From UBA7488 sp964414185 (lineage in GTDB: Bacteria > Pseudomonadota > Alphaproteobacteria > CAAHEQ01 > UBA3637), in assembly GCA_964414185.1 (NCBI GenBank), contig CAYPVK010000015.1, positions 1 to 17,093 on the forward strand: DNA of 17,093 nucleotides, read 5' to 3'. The translations under genes were made by a program, and so were the position numbers. The notes beneath the pieces are model-generated. The model did not search any database. It worked only from the letters and a program-made list of their open reading frames with translations, and was not told where the DNA came from. Positions 6,528 through 14,187 of the stretch are shown here, piece after piece. Numbering within the stretch: the first letter of the stretch is position 1; each line of letters starts with the position of its first letter.

Positions 6528-7796
6528 GTGCGTCACAGTGTCTTTTTTTATTTTATTGTCTTTTTTGTTTGTGTTTCTTTCATCGGAGGCAGTGTATTTA
6601 CAACTTATAGCCAATTTACCGAAGAAGGGCCGTTACCGGCGCGTAAAGAAATTGTGGTGCCGAAAGGCAAAACAGTTAAGACAATTGCCAAAATTCTCTA
6701 TGACGAAGGCATCATTAATTCTCCGTCAATTTTTGTATTGGGCGTACGTGCCAGCGGGAATGCCCAAAAATTAAAAGCGGGCGAATATTCTTTCCCTCCG
6801 CGTGCCAGCGCCAAAATGGTCATGAATATTATGGCGGGCGGTCAAACGTATATCCGCCGAATTGTCATTCCGGAAGGTTTAACTTCGGGGCAGGTTGTCG
6901 CCTTATTGGACCAAGCGGTCGGGTTGGTCGGCATCGTGTCGCAAGTTCCCAAAAACGGGACTTTATTGCCCGAAACTTATCATTATTCCTATGGGGATAC
7001 AAAAGAATCTGTTTTGGTACGCATGCAAAACGCCATGCGGCGCGTTATTGATGAAGAATGGCAAGGCCGCGCCGAAAGTTTGCCCTTTGATACGCCCGAA
7101 GAGGCGATAACATTGGCTTCAATTGTTGAAAAAGAAACAAGTATTGACCGTGAACGGGCGCAAGTAGCATCTGTATTTATCAACCGTTTAAATAAAAAAA
7201 TGCGTTTGCAATCCGACCCGACCGTTATTTTTGCCGTGACGGACGGACGCGTTGATTTAAAACGAGCTTTGACTTATGCAGATTTGCGCGTGCCGCATTC
7301 CCACAATACCTACGTTATTCCGGGATTGCCCGCCGGGCCGATTGCCAACCCAGGGCGCAAATCCATTCATGCCGTTTTGCATCCGGCCGACAGCCGAGAC
7401 ATTTATTTTGTTGCCGACGGAACGGGGGGGCATGTGTTTGCCGCGACCTATGCCGAACATCAAAAGAATGTTCAAGCTTGGCGACAAGTTAATAAAAACC
7501 GCAGAGCTGCCGCCCGCCGTCGTGCCGCTGCAAAAACGGCGGCACCGTCATCCGTACAGCCGGAGAGACAAAGTGCCGGCGCAGTTCGAAATGTAATCGA
7601 AAAAACAACGCAAACGGCATCAAAATCTAAAGGAACGGGTAATCGCGTTTCCCAAAAAACGCAACAAAGCAAGGGACAAGGGGATAAACAAGGAAAACAA
7701 AAATCGTTCTCATCCGTAAAAGCGAACTCGGCAATTCAAACGCCGTCTCACACATTAACGGCTCCCGTCCGACAACCTGCCAAAAATAAAAAATAA
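6528..7796 (+). CDS. mltG: Endolytic murein transglycosylase MltG with a basic disordered C-terminal tail
   Basis: Inner-membrane lytic transglycosylase that cleaves nascent glycan strands and acts as a peptidoglycan polymerisation terminator (family knowledge). It has an N-terminal membrane anchor (about 5-25), a LysM-like segment (about 40-105) and the YceG catalytic domain (about 108-320). The catalytic glutamate E201 sits in A-S-I-V-E-K-E-T at 197-204, followed by R-L-x-K-K-M-R-L-Q-S-D-P-T-V and the late Y-x-I-P-G-L-P-A-G-P-I-x-N-P-G motif. The GTG start has AGGAG at 6518-6522. It is 422 residues against about 340 in E. coli. The excess is residues 323-422, an Arg/Ala then Lys/Gln/Ser/Thr-rich low-complexity tail, probably periplasmic and disordered. 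Its place after fabF is typical of alphaproteobacteria. Confidence 0.92.
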   Translation: MRHSVFFYFIVFFVCVSFIGGSVFTTYSQFTEEGPLPARKEIVVPKGKTVKTIAKILYDEGIINSPSIFVLGVRASGNAQKLKAGEYSFPPRASAKMVMNIMAGGQTYIRRIVIPEGLTSGQVVALLDQAVGLVGIVSQVPKNGTLLPETYHYSYGDTKESVLVRMQNAMRRVIDEEWQGRAESLPFDTPEEAITLASIVEKETSIDRERAQVASVFINRLNKKMRLQSDPTVIFAVTDGRVDLKRALTYADLRVPHSHNTYVIPGLPAGPIANPGRKSIHAVLHPADSRDIYFVADGTGGHVFAATYAEHQKNVQAWRQVNKNRRAAARRRAAAKTAAPSSVQPERQSAGAVRNVIEKTTQTASKSKGTGNRVSQKTQQSKGQGDKQGKQKSFSSVKANSAIQTPSHTLTAPVRQPAKNKK

Positions 7797-7823
7797 GAAT
7801 TTTATAAACTTTTGAATATATTT

Positions 7824-7850
7824 TTCCCATTATGGCCGCAAAATGGGGAA
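7824..7850 (+). terminator. Weak hairpin after mltG
   Basis: CCCATT (7826-7831) pairs with AATGGG (7842-7847); two more pairs form beyond a bulged G. No T-run follows, so it is at best a weak or Rho-assisted end for mltG. Confidence 0.25.
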
Positions 7851-7862
7851 TGTTAAGCATTT

Positions 7863-7875
7863 GTTTACGATAAAC
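7863..7875 (+). promoter_or_regulatory. Short inverted repeat upstream of glgP
   Basis: GTTTA-cga-TAAAC forms a 5-bp dyad about 25 bp upstream of the possible glgP -35 TTGCAA (7899-7904). Its size and position would allow an operator, but short AT-rich dyads arise by chance. Confidence 0.2.
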
Positions 7876-7898
7876 TTGCCGTGTTTCTGCTTTTTTCC

Positions 7899-7927
7899 TT
7901 GCAAAAATATGCCGATTTCGCTAATTT
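7899..7927 (+). promoter_or_regulatory. Possible glgP promoter
   Basis: TTGCAA (7899-7904) and TAATTT (7922-7927) have ideal 17-bp spacing and a start near 7934, about 37 nt before the ATG. Each hexamer is an imperfect match. Confidence 0.35.
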
Positions 7928-7970
7928 TAAAGCTATCGACGATTAATTTGTGAAAAAAAGGATAAAGCAT

Positions 7971-10442
7971 ATGGACGCATTTACAAAATTGGAAGTAGTC
8001 AAAAAACCCACGGCCGCAGATTTGGAAAAACTGATTATTTGGCACTTAAAATATTCTTTATGCAAACGTGTTTGTGAAGCGCACAAAGAACACCTATTCA
8101 TTGCGTTGGCTTTATCGGTCAGGGATTTATGCGTTGACAGGATGTTTAAAACGGCAGCCCGCCATGCGGAAAAAGATTGTAAACGCGTTTATTATTTATC
8201 TTTGGAATATTTGCTCGGGCGGTTGTTGCCGAATAATATGTACAATTTGCAAATATATGATTTGCTTGATGAAATTAAACTTGATAATCCTATCCCGCTG
8301 AAGGATGTATTGGATAAAGAATATGATCCGGCTTTGGGCAACGGCGGTTTGGGGCGTTTGGCGGCTTGCATTTTGGATTCGGTCGCAACGCTTGGTTTGC
8401 CCGGTTACGGTTACGGGATTAATTACCAATTCGGTTTGTTCAAACAATATTTTGAAAACGGATGGCAACGTGAACGCGCCGATTCTTGGCTTGACCGTTC
8501 GTCTCCATGGCAAATTGAACGGGCCGACCGCGCACATTTGATACAAATCGGTGGAAAAATTGTTTATGAAGAAAAAAACGGTATGCGCGAACCCCATTGG
8601 GTTGATACCAAACAAATCATAGGTGTCCCGTTTGATATGCCGATTGTCGGCTATACGGGCGAAACGGTCAATTATTTGCGTTTGTTTTCGGCACAATCCG
8701 CCAATACGTTGGATATTGAGACATTTAACCGTGGCGGGTATGTCGAAGCGGTTGAAAAAAATATTAAAGTTGAAACGATTTCAAAAGTTTTGTATCCGTC
8801 CGACAGCGTTGAACAAGGTCGTTATTTGCGCCTTATCCAACAATATTTCTTTTGTTCGTGCGTTATTAACGATATTATCCGTCGTTTTACGGAAAACCAT
8901 TTGGATTTTTCCGAATTGCCCGATAAGGCCGTTATTCAACTGAATGATACACATCCGACATTGGCAATTGTTGAATTGATGCGTGTATTGTTGGATGTGT
9001 ACCATTTGGATTGGGAAAAAGCATTTGACATTACTCGACGGACAATGGCTTATACAAATCATACGTTGTTGCCGGAAGCTTTGGAAAAATGGCCCGTATC
9101 CATGTTTGAAAAAGCGTTGCCGCGCCATTTAATTATTATTTATGAAATTAATGAATGGTTGTTGAAACAAGTGCGCGAACATTTCCCCAATGATCCTGTG
9201 AAAATCAACCAAATGTCTTTGATTGAAGAAGGCTATGAAAAGAAAATCCGTATGGCGAATTTGGCCATAACGGGCAGTTTTTCGGTCAACGGTGTAGCGG
9301 CAATCCATACCGAGTTGGTTAAACACAATTTGGTGCCTGATTTTTATGAACTGTGGCCCGATAAATTCAACAATAAAACCAACGGGGTTACACCGCGCAG
9401 ATGGTTGTTGGTTGCCAACCAAGGCTTGTCAAATTTAATTACCGCACATATCGGGGACAAATGGATTACCGATTTATCCGAATTGCGCCGTTTGGAACCG
9501 TATGCAACGGACGAATCGTTCTTACGAAAATTAATTGATGTTAAAAAAGAAAATAAAAAACGTTTGGCACAACTGATTGATAGTACGACCGGCATTACCG
9601 TATCACACGATTCTATTTTTGATGTTCAGGTCAAACGTATTCATGAATACAAACGCCAACATTTGAGCGCACTGCACATTGTTCATCAATATCTAAGCAT
9701 TGTTGAAGACGGGAAAATACTACCGCAACCGATAACCTATATTTTCGGTGGCAAAGCGGCGCCCAGTTATGATATGGCGAAATTAATTATCAAACTGATT
9801 AACAATATTGCCTTTGTCGTCAATAACGATCCGCGTGTTAAAGACCAAATTAAGGTTGCCTTTATTCCCGATTATAAAGTATCAAGCGCCGAAATCATTT
9901 TCCCCGGTTCCGATGTCAGCGAACAAATTTCGACCGCAGGGTACGAAGCGTCCGGCACCAGCAATATGAAATTTGCGATGAACGGTGCTTTAACGCTCGG
10001 GACATTGGACGGGGCGAACATCGAAATTCGAGACGAAGTCGGCGCCGAAAACTTTTATTTGTTCGGCTTGACGGCCGAAGAGGTCGACGAACGCCATAAA
10101 AACGATTCGCATAAACCATGGGATTATTATAATTCAGACCCGCGTATTAAACGGGTTATTGATGCATTGACCGGCGGTATGTTTACGCCGAATGAAGATA
10201 AAAATTTGTTTGCGCCGATTATGCAAAATATCATGTTTAAAGATTATTACATGATTTTGGCGGATTTTGATTCGTATGTTGCGGCACATGAAAAAATTGC
10301 GCAAGATTATCAAAATGAGCTTGAATGGGCGAAAAAAGCGTTGCTGAACATTGCACGCAGCGGCAAATTTTCGATTGACAGAACGGTTGACCAGTATGCG
10401 CAAGACATTTGGCATGTCAAATCGTCGGCAGATAAAGAATAG
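7971..10442 (+). CDS. glgP: Glycogen/maltodextrin (alpha-glucan) phosphorylase
   Basis: PLP-dependent GT35 enzyme releasing glucose-1-phosphate from alpha-1,4-glucan ends in the cytoplasm. With the ATG at 7971 it has 823 residues (E. coli GlgP about 815). G-N-G-G-L-G-R-L-A-A-C begins at 123, the G-Y-G-Y-G-I-N-Y segment is near 145, N-D-T-H-P-T-L-A-I begins at 325, and the PLP lysine is K667 in E-A-S-G-T-S-N-M-K, followed by N-G-A-L-T-L-G-T-L-D-G-A-N. I prefer this ATG over a GTG at 7950 because AAGGAT at 7958-7963 is correctly placed for it. Sequence alone does not separate GlgP from MalP. No glgA, glgB, glgC, glgX or malQ is nearby. trmB follows after 10 bp, so they are likely co-transcribed. 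Confidence 0.95.
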   Translation: MDAFTKLEVVKKPTAADLEKLIIWHLKYSLCKRVCEAHKEHLFIALALSVRDLCVDRMFKTAARHAEKDCKRVYYLSLEYLLGRLLPNNMYNLQIYDLLDEIKLDNPIPLKDVLDKEYDPALGNGGLGRLAACILDSVATLGLPGYGYGINYQFGLFKQYFENGWQRERADSWLDRSSPWQIERADRAHLIQIGGKIVYEEKNGMREPHWVDTKQIIGVPFDMPIVGYTGETVNYLRLFSAQSANTLDIETFNRGGYVEAVEKNIKVETISKVLYPSDSVEQGRYLRLIQQYFFCSCVINDIIRRFTENHLDFSELPDKAVIQLNDTHPTLAIVELMRVLLDVYHLDWEKAFDITRRTMAYTNHTLLPEALEKWPVSMFEKALPRHLIIIYEINEWLLKQVREHFPNDPVKINQMSLIEEGYEKKIRMANLAITGSFSVNGVAAIHTELVKHNLVPDFYELWPDKFNNKTNGVTPRRWLLVANQGLSNLITAHIGDKWITDLSELRRLEPYATDESFLRKLIDVKKENKKRLAQLIDSTTGITVSHDSIFDVQVKRIHEYKRQHLSALHIVHQYLSIVEDGKILPQPITYIFGGKAAPSYDMAKLIIKLINNIAFVVNNDPRVKDQIKVAFIPDYKVSSAEIIFPGSDVSEQISTAGYEASGTSNMKFAMNGALTLGTLDGANIEIRDEVGAENFYLFGLTAEEVDERHKNDSHKPWDYYNSDPRIKRVIDALTGGMFTPNEDKNLFAPIMQNIMFKDYYMILADFDSYVAAHEKIAQDYQNELEWAKKALLNIARSGKFSIDRTVDQYAQDIWHVKSSADKE

Positions 10443-10452
10443 GCGGACCATT

Positions 10453-11178
10453 ATGGGTGAACAAAAAGAATTAAAGTTTTTCGGACGGCGTAAAGGCAAA
10501 GCCATCAAAGGGTCGCGTGAACGGCTTTTAGAGGAATTATTGCCGCGTGTCAAAGCGCAATTGCCGGCGGCGGGCGTAATAGAATTTGAAAAATTTTTCG
10601 GCATTACGCCACGGGAAATATGGCTTGAAATCGGTTTCGGCGGCGGCGAACATTTGGCCGAACAAGCCCTTAAACATAAGGATATCGGCTTTATCGGAGC
10701 GGAACCGTTTTTAAACGGCGTTACATCTTTGTTGGCACATTTAAACGGTTCGCACGGTGTAGAATCCATAAACACGAATTTGGCCGAAGAGCGTACGGAT
10801 AATGTGCGCATATGGCCCGATGACGTGCGGCAGATGTTTCCGTATTTTAAAGACGGCATTTTTAAACGAATCTTTGTATTGTATCCGGATCCGTGGCCGA
10901 AAGCCCGACATGCCCAGCGGCGTTTTATCAACCAGTTTAATTTGAAACATTTATACCGATTGCTTGCCGATGACGGCCGGTTGTTTGTAGCAACGGATGT
11001 ACAAGATTATGCCGATTGGTCGGTTGAACAGGCTGACATGTCCGGGTTGTTCGCTCAGGTAAACGACGATATCCGAAAACCGCCCGAAGGATGGGTGCCG
11101 ACGCGCTATGAAAAAAAAGGAATTGCGGCGGGACGTGTGCCCAGTTATCTTGTTTTTTCCAAAAAAAAGACCAAATAA
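10453..11178 (+). CDS. trmB: tRNA (guanine-N7-)-methyltransferase TrmB
   Basis: SAM-dependent enzyme making m7G46 in the variable loop of tRNAs. From the ATG at 10453 it is 241 residues, as expected for the family. The SAM loop E-I-G-F-G-G-G is at 59-65, and the TrmB signature Y-P-D-P-W-P-K-A-R-H (about 144-153) is followed by Q-R-R-F-I-N. T-D-V-Q-D-Y-A closes the catalytic core, and P-T-R-Y-E-K-K-G-I-A-A-G is the C-terminal tRNA-contact motif. The frame runs further upstream into glgP, but those residues are not TrmB-like. The ribosome binding site is weak (AGGCGG at 10441-10446), overlapping the last two bases of the glgP stop, which suggests translational coupling. Confidence 0.95.
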   Translation: MGEQKELKFFGRRKGKAIKGSRERLLEELLPRVKAQLPAAGVIEFEKFFGITPREIWLEIGFGGGEHLAEQALKHKDIGFIGAEPFLNGVTSLLAHLNGSHGVESINTNLAEERTDNVRIWPDDVRQMFPYFKDGIFKRIFVLYPDPWPKARHAQRRFINQFNLKHLYRLLADDGRLFVATDVQDYADWSVEQADMSGLFAQVNDDIRKPPEGWVPTRYEKKGIAAGRVPSYLVFSKKKTK

Positions 11179-11189
11179 TCAAATAAGAC

Positions 11190-11217
11190 TTGACGGAAGT
11201 TAAAAAATAGATAAAAA
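11190..11217 (+). promoter_or_regulatory. STAS gene promoter
   Basis: TTGACG (11190-11195, five of six) lies 16 bp before TAAAAA (11212-11217), or 17 bp before AAAAAT. The start would be near 11224, giving a leader of about 16 nt with AGGAG at 11229-11233. Confidence 0.5.
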
Positions 11218-11239
11218 TACCAGTTACAGGAGACATGAA

Positions 11240-11545
11240 ATGCATTATAAAACAATTAATATTAAAGACGGTAAAGAGATTTTAATCTCGGGTGCTTTCA
11301 CATTCCGTGACCATGATACGTTTTTTGAAATTATTTCGCTGATTAAATCGGCTCAAGATAAAAAAATCATTTTTAATTTGGCGGAATGCGATTTTATCGA
11401 TTCCGCGGCGTTGGGTATGTTTGTGATTGCTCATGACGAAGCGTCTTCAAAATCCGTTGAATTGGAAATTAAAGGCGTTCAAGGAAAAGTTAAAGATGTT
11501 ATGTATGCTGCCCGGTTTGACAGCTTGTATACATTCGTTGATTAA
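11240..11545 (+). CDS. Single-domain STAS protein (anti-sigma factor antagonist-like)
   Basis: A 101-residue protein consisting of one STAS domain. The hallmark is D-F-I-D-S-A-A-L-G-M at 51-60, equivalent to the D-S-S-G-L-G segment of SpoIIAA/RsbV. S55 is the position that a partner anti-sigma kinase would phosphorylate. In known systems the unphosphorylated form binds an HPK-type anti-sigma factor and frees the sigma factor, but stand-alone STAS proteins also serve lipid transport (MlaB) or chemosensory arrays. No partner kinase, phosphatase, sigma factor or Mla gene is present, so the pathway is unknown. The ATG at 11240 is used, with AGGAG just upstream. A competing ATG at 11235 is in another frame and stops after 16 codons. 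Confidence 0.8.
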   Translation: MHYKTINIKDGKEILISGAFTFRDHDTFFEIISLIKSAQDKKIIFNLAECDFIDSAALGMFVIAHDEASSKSVELEIKGVQGKVKDVMYAARFDSLYTFVD

Positions 11546-11553
11546 ATCATATT

Positions 11554-11579
11554 TCCCCTTTAAAGTTGTTTAAAGGGGA
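11554..11579 (+). repeat. Perfect 11-bp hairpin after the STAS gene
   Basis: Bases 11554-11564 pair with 11569-11579 around a GTTG loop (core CCCCTTTAAA/TTTAAAGGGG). There is no T-run on either side, so it is not a canonical intrinsic terminator. It starts 8 bp after the STAS stop, ends 23 bp before the next ATG, and may be an mRNA-stabilising or partial-termination structure. Confidence 0.6.
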
Positions 11580-11602
11580 TAAGTATATAAAAAACACATG
11601 CC

Positions 11603-13150
11603 ATGCGTGTGATGAAGGATTTTAAATTGCGAGCAGCCATACGCGAAAAATTTAAACCGAAAGTTTTGTCCGGCGAAGAGATTGAAGAATCTAAAGGCTG
11701 GATTATCAAAGACGGTATTTTTACCCAATTAACCGAAAGTTTGACCGCCGGCCCGATTGTCGTGGCGTTGGCGTTGTTAATGGGGGCATCAAATGCTTTA
11801 ATCGGTTATTTGTTGGCTTTGCCGTTTTTGTGCAATGTGGTCGGGTTGCCGGGGGTTTATTTTTTTGAAAAGTTGCGCTTGCGCAAACCCATTGTCGTGG
11901 CCAGTATTTTTTTCAGCCGTATCGGCTTTTTGGGTGTTGCATTGCTTGCCTTTTTCCCGTCCGTTCCCGGCGCCGTTTATATTTTGGCAACGCTTTATTC
12001 CATCAGATATTTAGGATCGGGCTTTATTTCGGGCGGTTGGAATTCGTGGATGAAAGATATTGTCCCGGCATCGAAATTGGGCGCTTTTTTTTCAAAGCGG
12101 TTAATGTTAATGGTCGGATGCGGATTGCTTGCCAATCTGGCAGCGGCCTTTTTATTGGATGTATGGACATTGCCACAACATTATTTTTACGGGATTATTG
12201 TATTGGTCGCAGTCATGTTTTCAATGATGGATGTTTATTCCTTGGCCCAAGTGTACGAACCCCCGATGGAAAATACCAATCAAGATGAAAAGTTCTTTAA
12301 AAAATTCTTAAAGGTTTTTAAGGATAAGAATTATATGCGCTTGGTTTCTTTTTTGGCCACTTTTAATTTTGCCATTAATTTGGCAATCCCGTTTTTCAGC
12401 GTATACGTATTAAACCGTCTTGAGTACAGTCTCAGTTTTTCATTGATTTTAATGACCGTTATGCAAATTACGAACATTTCCGTCATGCGCATTTGGGGTG
12501 TTTTGGCCGACCGTTTCAGCAATAAATCCATTTTGTCCGTTGCCGGCCCGATGTATGTTCTCAGCATCTTTTTATTCTTATTCACCAATTTCCCCGACAA
12601 GCATATGCTGACTATTCCGTTGCTGTACTTCATATATGCGTTGGCGGGTATAGCCCAAGCCGGTGTAACGCTTGGCGTCAATAATATTGCACTGAAATTG
12701 GCCGATAAAGGGTTGGCGCCGGTTTATTTGTCGGTTAACGGCACTTTGACGGCAATGATGTCGGGTATCGCGCCGATTATCGGCGGTATGTTCGCCGATT
12801 TTTTCGCCGGCAAAGAATTGTCGTTAAGTTTGCATTGGAAAACAGCCGCATCAGATGTTGAAATGTACGTATTTGGTATGCAATATTGGGATTTCTTCTT
12901 TTTCTTTGCCGCCGTCATCGGAATGCTGTCATTGAGTTTGCTTAAACAAGTGCGCGAGGAAGGCGAAGTCCGTGAGCGCATTGTGATGTCGTCATTTGTA
13001 TCATCGTTATTTCGGAATTTGTCCGCAACCTATATGATGCCTCAAAAACTTTTTATCTTTTTCGCCCAGAAAAAAAACAAAGATGAAAAGAAAAATTTTC
13101 TTCTTGAAAAGGATACGCAACGTGTCGGCGAAAAAACCGTTTCTGATTAA
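11603..13150 (+). CDS. Major facilitator superfamily-type transporter, substrate unknown
   Basis: Polytopic inner-membrane protein of up to 515 residues with about 12 hydrophobic segments. Examples lie near 49-82, 97-118, 122-142, 168-186, 193-212, 246-270, 277-292, 310-330, 336-360, 378-402 and 429-448. G-V-L-A-D-R-F-S-N-K (299-308) matches the conserved MFS loop motif in the second half. The G-G-W-N-S-W-M-K-D-I-V-P segment (144-155) is characteristic of a subset of uncharacterised MFS permeases. The C-terminal 65 residues are a charged cytoplasmic tail. The start is uncertain: ATG at 11603 and at 11612 have no ribosome binding site, while a TTG at 11627 (507 residues) has AAGGA at 11615-11619. 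A possible -10 TATATA is at 11584-11589. No substrate can be assigned. Confidence 0.8.
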   Translation: MRVMKDFKLRAAIREKFKPKVLSGEEIEESKGWIIKDGIFTQLTESLTAGPIVVALALLMGASNALIGYLLALPFLCNVVGLPGVYFFEKLRLRKPIVVASIFFSRIGFLGVALLAFFPSVPGAVYILATLYSIRYLGSGFISGGWNSWMKDIVPASKLGAFFSKRLMLMVGCGLLANLAAAFLLDVWTLPQHYFYGIIVLVAVMFSMMDVYSLAQVYEPPMENTNQDEKFFKKFLKVFKDKNYMRLVSFLATFNFAINLAIPFFSVYVLNRLEYSLSFSLILMTVMQITNISVMRIWGVLADRFSNKSILSVAGPMYVLSIFLFLFTNFPDKHMLTIPLLYFIYALAGIAQAGVTLGVNNIALKLADKGLAPVYLSVNGTLTAMMSGIAPIIGGMFADFFAGKELSLSLHWKTAASDVEMYVFGMQYWDFFFFFAAVIGMLSLSLLKQVREEGEVRERIVMSSFVSSLFRNLSATYMMPQKLFIFFAQKKNKDEKKNFLLEKDTQRVGEKTVSD

Positions 13151-13198
13151 TTTGATGCACTGTGTCCGAAATATTTTAAACTAAAACACATGCCTTTT

Positions 13199-13213
13199 TG
13201 CCCTTGTCGGGCA
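13199..13213 (+). terminator. Possible terminator between the convergent MFS and ruvX genes
   Basis: TGCCC (13199-13203) pairs with GGGCA (13209-13213) around TTGTC. On the + strand U-rich sequence (CGTTTATTTGATATTTTTT) follows, inside the ruvX 3' end. On the - strand no T-run follows, so it would serve the transporter gene better than ruvX. Confidence 0.35.
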
Positions 13214-13216
13214 CGT

Positions 13217-13702
13217 TTATTTGATATTTTTTAATTCATTAAGCGCCCCTTGCAATAAATCTCGGGCAACTTTTGCATCTAACGTTTTTTTGACTTTTTT
13301 ATCACGCATGCCGATGGAACGCATGTTGCCTTCGGCATGTTTTGACGAATACCGCTCATCGACAAATAAAATCGGCAAACCGAATAATTCATCCAAACGT
13401 TTAGCAAATAATCGCACATAATCGGCCGTTTTGCCTTCATTCCCGCTTGTTTCAAACGGCATGCCGATAACGAACCCGCCCGCATCTTTGGATTTGACAA
13501 TGTCATTCAATTCCGTGATTTTGGAAATGATTTTAAACGGCTGAGCGATGGATTGATCTTTGTCGGACAATGCAACGCCGATGCGCACGGTACCGTAATC
13601 AATGCCGATTAACGGTTTATTTCTTTGCACCATTTTTTTAAAATTTTCATACGAAAATTCTTGTTTTTCGGCGCATGTTTTGTTAGTATCAATTTCAGTC
13701 AT
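13217..13702 (-). CDS. ruvX: Putative pre-16S rRNA nuclease / Holliday junction resolvase RuvX (YqgF)
   Basis: RNase H-fold nuclease implicated in 16S rRNA 5' maturation and proposed as a Holliday junction resolvase. From the ATG at 13702 it has 161 residues, with an N-terminal extension of about 30 before the core. Motifs are I-G-I-D-Y-G-T-V-R-I-G-V-A-L-S-D (first catalytic Asp about residue 34), V-I-G-M-P in the centre, F-V-D-E-R-Y-S-S with the catalytic Glu, and D-A-K-V-A-R-D-L-L-Q-G-A-L at the C-terminus with the last Asp. A GTG at 13708 would add two residues, and an ATG at 13633 would give a short 136-residue form. Alphaproteobacterial homologues commonly carry such an N-terminal extension, favouring 13702. 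There is no Shine-Dalgarno. It is the only minus-strand gene here. Confidence 0.9.
   Translation of the reverse strand: MTEIDTNKTCAEKQEFSYENFKKMVQRNKPLIGIDYGTVRIGVALSDKDQSIAQPFKIISKITELNDIVKSKDAGGFVIGMPFETSGNEGKTADYVRLFAKRLDELFGLPILFVDERYSSKHAEGNMRSIGMRDKKVKKTLDAKVARDLLQGALNELKNIK
13661..13689 (+). promoter_or_regulatory. Possible rpiB promoter inside the ruvX 5' coding region
   Basis: TTGTTT (13661-13666) and TAGTAT (13684-13689) are 17 bp apart, with a predicted start near 13696 and a 36-nt leader containing GGGGGAA before the rpiB ATG. It lies wholly within ruvX and faces the opposite way. Confidence 0.45.
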
Positions 13703-13708
13703 AATCAC

Positions 13709-13737
13709 TTTATAAAACCGGGGGAAATATTATGCAA
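13709..13737 (-). promoter_or_regulatory. ruvX promoter, predicting a leaderless transcript
   Basis: On the minus strand TTGCAT (13737-13732) and TATAAA (13714-13709) are 17 bp apart. The expected start, seven bases past the -10, is 13702, the A of the ruvX ATG. The -35 hexamer covers the rpiB start codon at 13732-13734. Confidence 0.6.
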
Positions 13738-14187
13738 GAAAAAAAAATCGTTATTGCGTCGGATCACGCAGCCGTTGAAGCAAAGGAACAAATTATCAAA
13801 CATTTACAAAACCAAGACTATGACGTGGTCAATTACGGCACGAATGATGCGAATAATCCCGTGGATTATCCCGATAAAGCCTATATGGTGGCAAAAGGCA
13901 TTACAAAAAACGAAGCGCCGATGGGCATTTTGTTATGCGGGTCGGGTATAGGCATGTCGATTGCCATTAACCGCTATCCGAATATGCGCGGGGCTTTATG
14001 CAATACGGTTGAAATGGCGCGGTTGGCACGCGCACATAATAATGCTAATGTGTTGGTGCTTGGGGGGCGTTTAACACCGATTGAAATTTTATTGGCTTGC
14101 GTTGATACTTTTTTGACGACGCCGTTTGACGGCGGCCGCCACGAAGCGCGCATAAAGAAATTAGAAAGGATGCCCGATGAGTTGTAA
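13732..14187 (+). CDS. rpiB: Ribose-5-phosphate isomerase B
   Basis: Interconverts ribulose-5-phosphate and ribose-5-phosphate in the pentose phosphate pathway. The 151 residues fit RpiB/LacAB family enzymes. I-A-S-D-H-A-A at 8-14 contains D11 and H12. The active-site cysteine is C69 in L-L-C-G-S-G-I-G-M-S-I-A, which forms the anion hole and base region, and H102 (R-A-H-N-N-A-N) is the phosphate and ring-opening histidine. The cysteine indicates a true RpiB rather than an allose isomerase variant, though substrate specificity is inferred. GGGGGAA precedes the ATG. Its last 11 bases overlap the start of glyA, so the two are translationally coupled. Confidence 0.93.
   Translation: MQEKKIVIASDHAAVEAKEQIIKHLQNQDYDVVNYGTNDANNPVDYPDKAYMVAKGITKNEAPMGILLCGSGIGMSIAINRYPNMRGALCNTVEMARLARAHNNANVLVLGGRLTPIEILLACVDTFLTTPFDGGRHEARIKKLERMPDEL

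Noticed and set aside
10134..10931. 265-codon open frame on the minus strand opposite glgP and trmB
   Set aside because: It is antisense to two clearly recognised genes, has no family motif or ribosome binding site, and its composition is what reverse-reading these genes would give.
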